64,000 nucleotides of DNA from Simmondsia chinensis (lineage: Eukaryota > Streptophyta > Magnoliopsida > Caryophyllales > Simmondsiaceae), in assembly GCA_018398585.1 (NCBI GenBank), contig JAGTTD010000001.1, forward strand, positions 14,634,501-14,698,500, read 5' to 3'. Shown here piece after piece: positions 54,351-64,000 of this stretch. Under the pieces are notes generated by a model. That model did not search any database. It saw only the letters and a list, made by a program, of their open reading frames with translations, and was not told the origin of the DNA. Positions within the stretch are counted from its first letter, which is position 1; each line of letters opens with the position of its first letter. Both the position numbers and the translations under genes were made by a program.

Positions 54351-55560
54351 TAGAAAGTTGCAGTTTAAAAGCTATTAGATAAACAAGTTAAGTCACTTCA
54401 ATCAGATCGAGGTGATGAATATTTTATAGGTGAATTTTTGGATTTCCTAACTGCAAATGAGATAAGATCTCAGCTTTTTGCTCTGGGTACACCGCAGCAG
54501 AATTGTGTTGCAAATAAAAGGAACAATGACGGTCTTTTCCATAAGTTTTTATTAAAAAGGTTTTTTGTAAATACAATGCAAAATATTTAGAGAAGGATTT
54601 TGCAAGTAATTTACACACAAAAAAAAAATAGTATTATAAGAATTAAAAAAAATGACACTAATTTTAAATAGCTAGACACAACTCAAGATATAATAGATGC
54701 ATTAGATTCACCTACCGATAAGAACGAGAATGTTCCAGGTACACGAGAGCTTAGGTGTGGTGGGAGGATTGTCAGGACACCTGACAGGTTCATAGCGGGA
54801 ACTTTTAGTGGTTGACCGTGGCATTGAATCTGATCCTTTTAGTCACAATGAAGCAATTAAGTCTTATAGTTTTGAGCAATTGGTTGAACGAACCATGCGT
54901 GTACAAATGACATTAAGGGAAAGTAGTGACTTTCTTAGAATTGTATGTCAGCACTATACTACTCATTAGGAATGATGTGGGGGTGTCATTAGCTGTAAAG
55001 ACTTGGTTGACATGATAGTTCAATATGAAGTACATAGGAGAAGCCAGCTCTACTCTTAGGATTAAGCTTCTACGAGGTCGTAAGAGTGGGATGTTGGGTC
55101 TCTCTCTCGCCAGTGATATTGACAAGATGCTGTCAAGGTATAGCATGGAGTCCCTTTTTTATTTTGAGTAGTGTTCTAAGACACCTCAAGAGGAGGAGCA
55201 ATTGAGGAATATTCCATATGCTGTGGCAATGGGAGGCCTCAGGTATGTCATGTTGTAAATGAGACTTGATGTCTTCTGTGTTGTGGTATAGTAAGCAGAT
55301 GTCAGTCTAACTTAGGTCCGATGGACTAGGTGACAGTGAAGCGTTTTTCTAGTTCTTGAGAAGAACTAGAGACAATATGCTGATTTTTCAAAGAGACGAG
55401 CTGGTTCTAGTTGGCTATACTGATTTAAGACTTCCAATCATATTAAATGATAGACGTTCAACGTCTAAACATGTCTTTACCCTTGAAGTGGGAGCCATTA
55501 GTGAGAGGAATGTCAAGCAGTATTGTATTGCAGACTTCACAATAGAGTAATTGAGCTCAC
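54351..55560 (+). pseudogene. C5 integrase, RT and RNase H remnants
   Basis: QSDRGDEYFIGEFLDFLTAN with QLFALGTPQQNCVANKRNND is the integrase core (54400-54530). CGGRIVRTPDRFIAG (about 54760-54800) is the linker before RT. Most of RT is gone. NIPYAVAMGGLRYVML near 55210 is the RT/RNase H connection. ELVLVGYTDLRLPIILNDRR with STSKHVFTLEVGAIS (55398-55505) is RNase H. Confidence 0.82.
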
Positions 55561-55650
55561 TAAGGGTTAGGCTTAGTAGACTTTTGGTTCAAACTTAAAA
55601 GGGGTGAGTATAGGCTTTGTCATAAATTTTATTTAAGACAAGTGGAAGAT

Positions 55651-55713
55651 TGTTAGGAACAGTGTCATGAAATTCTGATTTATTCTGGATATATTATTTA
55701 ACTAATAAATAAA
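55651..55713 (+). repeat. C5 3' LTR, first 63 bp
   Basis: It begins TGTTAGGAAC after the PPT and is interrupted by CACTACTACA at 55714. The rest of the LTR must lie beyond the CACTA right end, outside the window. Confidence 0.75.
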
Positions 55714-55735
55714 CACTACTACATAATTGGACATA

Positions 55736-55985
55736 AGCAGCGGTTTTTTTTTGCAGCGGTTCTTAAACCGTTGAATAAAGTTATTTTATGCAACGGTTTT
55801 GCAACGTTTACAAAATCGTTGCATTACATAATATATATGCGGCGGTTTATAAGCCGTTGCATTAGGCCCCCATTATGCAGCGGTTTTGACCATTTTATGC
55901 AGCGGCTTTAAAACCATTGCATTAGGCCCTCGTTATGCAGCGGTTTTGACCATTTTATGCAGCGGTTTTAAAACTGTTGCATAAA
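55736..55985. repeat. CACTA subterminal repeats
   Basis: At least nine copies of a GCAGCGGTTTT-type motif occur in both orientations, some forming hairpins such as GCAGCGGTTCTTAAACCGTTG. A 59-bp tandem duplication (TTAGGCCC... to GTTGCAT) lies at about 55862-55980. In CACTA elements such motifs are transposase-accessory binding sites; that role here is inferred. Confidence 0.85.
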
Positions 55986-56218
55986 GTCTAAAAAATTTTA
56001 TTTTATTCACAAGGAAACCAATAATATTGCGTTTAAAAGTTTTTGGTAAATTAAATATTAGTATATGTAGATATGGAGTAATAATTATTTAGTTTATAAA
56101 CTTCGTGAAACAACCAAATGCAACTACATAATTTGCTTATTTCTGATGACTCGTCAAGATAGATAATAAAAACCATCAAAAATGGTATAGCAATTATCAT
56201 AGGAAGTATCAGTTGTCA

Positions 56219-56370
56219 TGGAAGTCCTCCTAGGAAATCCTCACCCTTCAAGTTGGGTGTACTCGGAAACAATCTTTCTTCAAGGTAGCACCCTGAAGGC
56301 GAAAAATTGCGTACATCTATCCCCCCAGATCCTACTTAGGCAGGAGCCCTTGTGGCACTGGGAATGTTGC
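56219..56370 (+). mobile_element. SINE copy in CACTA, possibly 5S-headed family
   Basis: The tail reads GTACATCTATCCCCCCAGAT, CCTACTTAGGCAGGAGCCCT and TGTGGCACTGGGAATGTTG. Upstream AAGTTGGGTGTACTCGGAAA and AGCACCCTGAAGG align with the 26.7-kb SINE body. Further up GGAAGTCCTC stands at the place of the 5S 3' end. The rest of the head is too diverged to call. Confidence 0.68.
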
Positions 56371-58080
56371 TTATCCCATACTCTTAAAGCATCTGTCCCC
56401 TTAATTTTAGATGTTCTTTTTACTTTTAATTGTTCTCTTCCCCGTCTATATCCTAATTTGAGTTAGAGTATCAATTAAAACTCGGTTTATAAATGAGTAT
56501 GAGTTAATTAGTTTAATAATCAACTCGGTGTTGCATTATTAACTTGACTCATTTCAATTATAATTGATAATTATTTGTTTTACATACTCAAATATAAATT
56601 TAGTTTATATTACTCAAAGAAAATTAATTATGTTAAAAAACACAGCTTTTAATTCAAAAGAAAATCAGTAAAGCAAAAGCAAACATCCGCCTCTCTCTCT
56701 CTCTCTCCTCATCTCCTGCCTCAGCTCACCTCTCTCTGTCAACCCGACCCCTGCCTCAGCCCTCTCTCTGCTCATCTCTCTCTCTCGAAAGCCCTAACAC
56801 CCTACCTCTCTGCTTACGTCTCTCTCTGCTCACATCTCTTGCTTCAGTGGTCCCCTCCCTCTCTCTCTACTCGGGCGAAATCGTTGCTCACTGACAACCG
56901 TCCTGCTCACTGACCTGATTCGAGGTTCTTCAAGGTAAATCACCTAAATCAAACATTAATATGTCGACATTGCTTTTTGAATGCCTGATTTCTTATATGT
57001 TAGGGTTTATTAGTTTAAAGACACATTAATTTTGACATTACTTTTACTATTTGTATAGTGTGATTACATATACATGGTTGTTGATGTTGCTATTGACATT
57101 AGGAATTTGTCAATTTAGTTCTCTGTTGTTTGAGTAGGGTTTTATAATGATAGGGTTTTCATCATTTTAGTTCTCTGTTGTTTTAGTTCAAACTTTAGAG
57201 TTAACCCTAAACTCATTTCTGAATGACATTATCGATTGTAAAGTGGGGTTTATAGTAATGGAACTTAAACTTATGACCTCTTATATGTATTCTCAAATTT
57301 GGATACGGTTTTGTCACTAAACCAAGACTTTATTGGCTTGTATTTCGAAGTATCATTTTAACAGGAAACGTTATTGAAAAAAATAATCTAGTGCTTGTAT
57401 ACATGAAAACGTTTGTGTGGTAGGCTACGCGAATCAAAGTGATGATTTTGAGCTGGTTGTGCTTCACCTGGGTATTATGTACATGAAAGCCTCCACTGCT
57501 GTGCATCTCTACTATTGTTTGCTTTGCCTTGTTAGTCTTTGGATGTAGCTTTCTTTTATTTGTTCTTTAGTTATGTTTGTTTACTTTGTGTTTGGTTTTT
57601 GTTGTTTTTGTCTCTTTCAGGACCCCGCCTATAGCTCTAGGTTTACCCCCAATTATCAAAAAAAAAAAAAAAAAAAAAAAAAAGAATACATCAAAATAAG
57701 AATAAGTAGTTTTATATTATGTGTATAGTGAGCAAGATATGCATTATGTTGTTAGCCAACTTGATCTTGTCCATCTCCTAAGTCTCTCTCTATTAATCTT
57801 CTTGTCATCATAATTGATTATGTCATTTAATTTTGTTAGGAATTTAAATTTTGATGCATTGATTAGGTACAATATTTTCCTAACTCCTAGATCGACGACT
57901 TGTCTCTCCAACTTTGACGACAACCACCGCACTCCTCCACCCTCTAACCACTGCAGGAGGCTCATCGTTCCAGCCTCCGGTGCTCTTCGCCTAAGTCCTT
58001 TCTCTCATTAAAAGGTTAGTTTCAATGTCAAAACTCAAATAATTTAGATTTTAATGTGTTTTTCTACATTTTTGTATAAT
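56371..58080. other. CACTA leader region, CT-rich and AT-rich DNA
   Basis: CTCTCTCTCTCTCTCTCC-type stretches at 56692-56880 resemble a 5' UTR, perhaps of the transposase transcript. 57600-57683 ends in a run of 26 A (57658-57683), preceded by T/G-rich text like the 3' end of a LINE. An open stretch at 57814-58011 is not recognised. No gene is supported. Confidence 0.5.
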
Positions 58081-58100
58081 ATACTAAGCCCTAACTTTTA

Positions 58101-58132
58101 GGCACTGGGACTGTTGTTGTTATTGTGGTTGT
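58101..58132 (+). mobile_element. 32-bp SINE/RTE tail insertion with 20-bp duplication
   Basis: GGCACTGGGACTGTTGTTGT and the next 12 bases are the extreme 3' end of the SINE/RTE module. They are flanked by ATACTAAGCCCTAACTTTTA (58081-58100) and ATATTAAGCCCTAACTTTTA (58133-58152), 19 of 20 identical. This looks like an extreme 5' truncation during target-primed reverse transcription. Confidence 0.85.
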
Positions 58133-58158
58133 ATATTAAGCCCTAACTTTTAACACAC

Positions 58159-58409
58159 CTATAGAGCCTCCGGTGTTGTTGATTTGCCTCAATGAATTTT
58201 TTTAATATAGTACACCTATTAAATCTTTTATGTAGTTCCATCAGTGTATTATTGTGATGTCTTTATGGGTTAGTTAGTATATCATGATGATTTTCACACA
58301 TTCATGACTCTTAGATAGTGCCTATAAGGTGTTTGTTGATTTGCCTCAATGAATTTTTTAATATAGTACACCTATTAAATCTTTTATGTAGTACCATCAG
58401 TGTATTATT
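58159..58409. repeat. Imperfect tandem duplication
   Basis: GTTGATTTGCCTCAATGAAT through CATCAGTGTATTATT occurs at about 58174-58252 and again at about 58332-58409 with few differences, offset about 158 bp. Non-coding. Confidence 0.88.
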
Positions 58410-58930
58410 CTATAATTATACCTAAGTAGCAATTTGCCAATTAATATTGATGGAAAAGACTTAGAGGAAATGCCTATTTTTTCCACCCTTGTTTAAAGAG
58501 TTATTAATACTAAAGGTCCATATACTTTGCCTATTTTAATAACAATGCCTATTTCAAGTTACATTGTAAGGTCCAAAGTGGTGGGACGATGAACAAAGTT
58601 ACAAAATTTAGGTAAAATCAGATTTTTAGTAATTCATGTTGGAAATTAGAGCTCTAGGTTAGTGTTTATGGCCAAACTTGATTTTGAGTAAAATTCTCGA
58701 GTAAATTGCCTTTTCACTAACTTTTACCATTATTTGAAGTAAAATGAACTGGTTACGGAATTTTTATGTGAACGTTATTACCAACATTTGTGAACGAGCA
58801 TGGCTTAAATCATACACGTGCATATATCAATTGTCTAAGTAGATCTCGACATATTAAGTTTCTTCTTGGCTGGTGATGCTATTGATTTTTATGTTTATAT
58901 GGTTTAATTGGCATATCTTGATGTCTTTAC
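58410..58930. other. CACTA interior, no feature seen
   Basis: AT-rich, no open frame or repeat recognised. Confidence 0.5.
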
Positions 58931-61900
58931 CTGTACAAGTTGATTTCACACCATTAAAACAATTCATACACTATGTATGATTGATCGTTCACTACAATTA
59001 CTTGAAACACACCTATACAAGTTGATTTCACAGCATTAAAACCTATCATACACGATGTATGATTGATCATACACCGCTAATTACTTGAAACACCCCTACG
59101 CAAGTTGATTTTACACCATTAAAACCTATCATACATAGGGTATGATTGATCACATATGACTAATTACTTGAAACACACCTATAAAAGTTGATTTTACACC
59201 AATAAAATCTATTATACACAGCCTATGATTGATCATACAATATTAATTACTTGAAACACACCTATGCAAGTTGATTTCACACCATTAAACCCAATCATAC
59301 ACGGTGTATGATTGATCATACACCACTAATTACTTTAAACACACCTATGCAAGTTGATTTCACACCATTAAACCCAATCATACGCGGTGTATGATTGATC
59401 ACACACCACTAATTACTTGAAACACACCTATACAAGTTGATTTCACGACATTAAAACCAATTATACACGGTGTATGATTGATCATATACCACTAATTACC
59501 TGAAACACACCTATACAAGTTGATTTCACCCCATTAAATCCAACCATACACGGTATATGATTGATCGTACACCACTAATTACTTGAAACACACCTATACA
59601 AGTTGATTTCACACCATTAAAACCTATCATACACCACTAATTACTTGAAACACACCAATACAAGTTGATTTTACATCATTAAAACCTATCATACATGGTA
59701 TATGGTGTATGATTGATCATACACCACTAATTACTTGAAACACACCTATAGAAGTTCAGTTCACACCATTAAAACCTATTATATACGGTGTATGATTGAT
59801 CATACACCACAAATTACTTGAAACACACCTATACAAGTTGATTTTACACCATTAAAACTTATCACACATGGTGTATGATTGATCACATACCACTAATTAC
59901 TTGAAACACTCCTATACAAGTTGATTTTACACCATTAAAACCAATCAGACACTGTGTATGATTGATCATACACCACTAATTACTTGAAATATACAAGTTG
60001 ATTTCACACCATTAAAACCTATCGTACGGGGTGTATGATTGATCATACACCTCTAATTACTTGAAACACACCTATACAAGTTGATTTCACACCATTAAAA
60101 CCTATCATGCACGGTGTATGATTGATCATACCCCACTAATTACTCGAAACACACCAATACAAGCTGATTTTACACCAATGAATCCTATCATACACTACAT
60201 ATGATTGATCATACACCACTAATTTCTTGAAACACACCAATACAAGTTCATTTTACACCATTAAAACCAATCACACGCTGTGTATGATTGATCATACACC
60301 TCTAAATACTTGAAACACACCTATACAAATTGATTTTACACCTTTAAAACTTATCATACACAGTGTACGATTGATAATATACCACTAATTACTTGAAACA
60401 CACCAATACAAGTTGATTTTACACCATTAAAACCTATCATACGTAGTGTATGATTGATCATGCACCACTAATTACTTGAAACACACCTGTACATTTTGAT
60501 TTTACACCATTAAAACCTAACATACACAATGTATGATTGATCATACACTGCTAATTACTTGAAACACATCAATACAAGTTGATTTTACAGCATTAAAACC
60601 TATCATACACGGTGTATGATTAATCATACACCACTAATTACTTGAAACACACCAATACAAGTGGATTTCACACCATTAAAACCTATCATACACGGTGTAT
60701 GACTGATCATACATCACTAATTACTTGAAACACACCTATACAAGTTGATTTTACACCATTAAAACCTATCACTACCAATTACTTGAAACACACCAATACA
60801 AGTTGATTTTTCACAATTAAAACCTATCACACATGGTGTATTGATCATACACCACTAATTATGTGAAACACACCAATACAAGTTGATTTTACACAGTTAA
60901 AACTTATCATACGCGGTGTATGATTGATCGTACATCACTAAATACTTGAAACACGCCTATACAAGTTGATTTTACACAATTAAACCCTATCATACATGGT
61001 GCATGATTGATCATACACTGCTAATTACTTAAAACACAACAATACAAGTTGATTTTACACCATTAAAACCTATCATACACGGTGTATGATTGATCGTACA
61101 CCACTAATTTCTTGAAACACACCTAGACAAGATGATTCTACACCATTAAAACCTATCGTACACAGTGTATGATTAATCATTCACTACTATTTACTTGAAA
61201 CACACCAATACTAGTTGATTTCACACCATTAAAACCTATCATACACGGTGTATGATTGATCATACACCACTAATTACTCGGAACACACCAATACAAGTTG
61301 ATTTTACACCATTAAAACCTATCATACACGGTGTATGATTGATCATACACCACTAATTTCTTGAACCACACCAATACAATTTGCTTTTACACCAATATAA
61401 CTAATCATACACGGTGTATGATTGATCATACACCACTAATTTCTTGAAACACACCGATACAAGTTGATTTTACACCATTAGAACCTATCATACACGGAGT
61501 TTGATTGATCATGCACCACTACTTACTTGAAACACCCCCTACACAAGTTGATTTTACACCATTAAAACCTATCATACTTGGTGTATGATTGATCATACAC
61601 TGCTAATTACTTGAAACACACTGATGCAAGTTGATTTTACACAATTAAAACCTTTCATACATGGTGTATGATTGATCATACACCACTAATTACTTGAAAC
61701 ACACCAATACAAGTTGATTTTAAACCATTAAAACCTGTCATACATGGTGTATGATTGATCATACACCACTAATTACTTGAAACACACCTATACATGTTGA
61801 TTTTACACCATTAAAACCTATCATCTGTGGTGTATGATTGATCATACACTGCTAACTACATGAAACACACCAATACAAGTTGATTTTACACAATTAAAAC

Positions 61901-62475
61901 CTATCGTACATGGTGTATTGAACATACACCACTAATTACTTGGAACACACCAATACAAGTTGATTTTACACCGTTACAACCTATCATACACGGTGTATGA
62001 TTGATCGTACACCACTAATTACTTGAAACACACCTATACTAGTTGATTTTACACCATTAAAACCTGTCATACATGGTGTATGATTGATCATACACTGCTA
62101 ATTACTTGAAACACGCCAGTATAAGTTGATTTTACACCATTAAAACCTATCATACACGGTGTATGATTGATCATACACCGCTAATTTCTTGAAACACTCC
62201 TAGACAAGATGGTTTTACACCGTTAAAACCTATCATACACGGTGTATGATTAATCATACACCACTAATTACTTGAAGCACACCTATACCAGATAATTTCA
62301 CACCATTAAAACCTATTATACACTGTGTATGATTGATCATACACCACTAATTACTTGAAACACACCTATACAATTTGATTTCACACCATTAAAACCAATC
62401 ATACACGGTGTATGATTGATCATACACCACTAATTACTTGAAACACACTTATACAAGTTGATTTCACACCATTAA
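58931..62475. repeat. Minisatellite of about 83-bp units, about 42 copies
   Basis: Units begin ACTTGAAACACACCTATACA and contain AGTTGATTTCACACCATTAA, then ATCATACACGGTGTATGATT and GATCATACACCACTAATT. The period is 83 bp, checked between 59083 and 59166. Two variants alternate (CCTATACA with TTTCACAC, and CCAATACA with TTTTACAC). Within each unit ATCATACAC, GTGTATGAT and ATCATACAC lie in a row, so two overlapping hairpins are possible. 83 is not a multiple of three and the array is non-coding. Confidence 0.97.
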
Positions 62476-62869
62476 TAATGCCAAATTACAAAGCATGACA
62501 AGCTACTTATTATCCTCTTTGTTAACAAGAAAATATCTTGCAGAACACTTCACCTTAACACTTCAACAACTTCAGCTAACCATCCCTCTAGTACTAACCG
62601 AAACCCTCTCTACACCTATTCATTAATAGCTAATGAACTTATTGGACTATTTTAATGAATTAAACTTCTCTTTTACAAACTTCATTACAATCTTCACTTA
62701 TTAGTACTAAATTCCATGTGTTCATTCTTCTCGAATCATGACATATTACTACTAATGGATATGGAAGAGGGAGAAACAAGTTGGATGTAATTTGTATGTG
62801 GATTGAATGCTAACCCATTTTAGATTAAGCTTACTTAATTTCTCCCTTCGGTTTTTTTTGTCTTAAGCT
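62476..62869. other. DNA between the minisatellite and transposase start
   Basis: An early duplicate of the transposase start is at 62755-62790 (ATGGATATGGAAGAGGGAGA, MDMEEGETSWM then a stop). It resembles 62870-62905 (MNMEDGDTSWM). It is AT-rich and otherwise featureless. Confidence 0.6.
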
Positions 62870-64000
62870 ATGAATATGGAAGATGGAGATACAAGTTGGA
62901 TGTATATACCTCGGTGGACTGAGGAATTTGACTTGCGGTTGAATGACTTTCTTACTGAACAATTTGCAACCAAGGCTAAAGGCAAAAGCAATAGAAAACA
63001 ATTATAATGCCCTTGTAATCGTTGTGTATTTAAATTTTGGGAAACTAGAGAAGATTTGTATGATCATTTAATTGCCAATGGATTTGTCCCTCATTATGAT
63101 GATAATTATCACGGGGAGAGGTCTTCATTGAGTGTGGATGACATAAATGATGGTGATGATGAGTCTTCTAGCCATGATAATGTTGAGGGCTTATTACATG
63201 ACACATTTATACATGTGGCTAATCGTTGTGATGTGTCACACGAGGTCACTGATGAGATGACATAAGACGCTAATAAATTTTATAGATTATTTGAAGAAGG
63301 GAAGATTGAGCTTTTCCCGGGTTGTGAGAACTTTTCTAGATTGTCATTTACGATCAGATTGTATCTTTTCAAGTGTCAACATGGTTAGAGTAATGTGGCA
63401 TTTGGTGATCTCCTAGAATTATTGAAGGAATTGCTTCCTAATGCCAAGTTTCCTCAATCATTCAACGAAGCGAGAAATATAGTTAAAGATTTGGGACTTG
63501 ATTACAACAAGATACCCGCATGTCAAAATGATTGTATGCTTTATCGGAAAGAGTATGAAGAGGCTACATCTTATTATGTTTGTGGTGCTTCCAGGTGGAA
63601 AGAAGAGGAGAAGGTGTTAGGCAAAGAGATTAACCATGAAGCTACAAACCCTCGTAAGATTCCTGCCAAGGTTTTGTAGCATTTCCCTATAAAGCATAGG
63701 CTTCAAAGGTAGTATCTCTGTGCGGAAACAACCGAGATCATGCAATGGCATCACAATGAGCGCATTAAAGATGGAAATTTAAGACATCCGGCGGATGGAA
63801 AAGCATGGAAGGACTTCGATTCTTTACATCTGAAATTTGCAGCAAAGCCTCGCAATGTTAGGCTGGGATTCGTGAGTGATGGGTTCAATCCATTTCGAAC
63901 AATGAGTATCCGCTACAGCACATGGTCAGTAATGTTGGTAAACTATAATATGCCTCCATGGATCTGTATGAAGGATGAATATTTCATTTTTTCGTTTCTT
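62870..64000 (+). pseudogene. CACTA transposase (TNP2-type), N-terminal part
   Basis: ATG at 62870 opens MNMEDGDTSWMYIPRWTEEF, the plant transposase-associated domain, with CPCNRC zinc-type cysteines and DLYDHLIANGFVPHY. From about 63260, FYRLFEEGKIELFPGCENFS to LLELLKELLPNAKFPQSFNE, CQNDCMLYRKEYEEA and YVCGASRWKE lead into the TNP2 core (WKDFDSLHLKFAAKPRNVRL, SDGFNPFRTM). One frame holds for all 377 codons, but stops lie at 63005, 63263, 63386, 63677 and 63710. No frameshift is seen. The catalytic core continues beyond the window. Confidence 0.93.

Larger units (their letters stand above)
53343..55713 (+). mobile_element. Ty1/copia retrotransposon C5, 5' and 3' truncated
   Basis: Plus-strand copia starting in the gag tail and running through knuckle, protease, pre-integrase, integrase, a heavily deleted RT and RNase H, to PPT (AGTGGAAGAT, 55641-55650) and the first 63 bases of its 3' LTR. 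The LTR is cut by the CACTA element at 55714. At left it abuts the G2 remnant. About 2 kb of pol is missing relative to a full element. Confidence 0.85.
55714..64000 (+). mobile_element. CACTA (En/Spm-type) DNA transposon, left part, more than 8.3 kb
   Basis: It begins CACTACTACATAATTGG, the hallmark CACTA terminus, followed at once by subterminal repeats. A TNP2-type transposase reading frame lies at 62870 and runs out of the window in the same orientation. It sits inside a copia LTR. The right end and the expected 3-bp duplication are outside the window (left flank AAA). Within it are a SINE-like copy, CT-rich leader, poly-A run, tiny tail insertion, and a long minisatellite. Confidence 0.9.

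Noticed and set aside
57814..58011. Small host gene
   Set aside because: 65 codons, no recognised motif, no support from context; it lies in the CACTA leader.
58931..62475. CRISPR-like array
   Set aside because: The units are head-to-tail with no unique spacers, the period is about 83 bp, and the setting is a plant CACTA element.

Overview
This is nuclear DNA from a plant, most likely a eudicot with a large, repeat-rich genome. The evidence is Ty1/copia and Ty3/gypsy LTR retrotransposons, RTE- and L1-type LINEs, SINEs, MITEs and a CACTA transposon, all heavily decayed and nested, plus fragments of a brassinosteroid-signalling kinase (BSK) gene with plant-type introns. I cannot name the species. 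I see no intact host gene; nearly every coding stretch has stops or frameshifts.

Layout, left to right. 1-2916: 3' half of a chromodomain-type Ty3/gypsy element (G1) with PPT and 3' LTR. 3124-3800: a probable LTR with TGTGTCGACACA palindromes. 3971-8980: a 5'-truncated BSK pseudogene with three recognisable exons. Its introns hold a 5'-truncated RTE LINE (4172-6023) and a MITE nested in a second inverted-repeat element (6779-7741). 9170-9848: another RTE fragment. 11301-17188: a complete but dead minus-strand copia (C1) with LTRs, PPT, PBS and a perfect 5-bp TSD. 18229-19225: a small copia remnant. 20004-26558: a second minus-strand copia (C2), interrupted by about 1.8 kb that looks like a solo LTR. 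26662-26923: a SINE-like element with a 5S rRNA-derived head and a perfect 11-bp TSD, followed by a 54-nt run of G. 27461-33861: a plus-strand copia (C3) with a hAT-type MITE in its gag-protease region.

34540-44640: a plus-strand copia (C4) broken by a tRNA-type SINE, by a near-complete 6-kb L1-type LINE (36819-42874, minus strand, 13-bp TSD), and by 1.4 kb of unclassified DNA. 45008-53342: a minus-strand gypsy (G2) split by a plus-strand gypsy of the same family (G3, 47562-53175). 53343-55713: a plus-strand copia (C5) whose 3' LTR is cut by a CACTA transposon that starts at 55714 and runs off the window. The CACTA carries subterminal GCAGCGGTTTT-type repeats, a SINE-like copy, a tiny 32-bp retrotransposed tail, a 3.5-kb minisatellite of about 83-bp units with overlapping palindromes, and a TNP2-type transposase pseudogene.

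The most notable points are the 5S-headed SINE whose 3' tail matches the RTE LINE in the same window, the palindromic minisatellite inside the CACTA, the BSK pseudogene hidden among repeats, and a readable order of nested insertions. All identifications rest on reading the sequence and on remembered family features; no database search was run.
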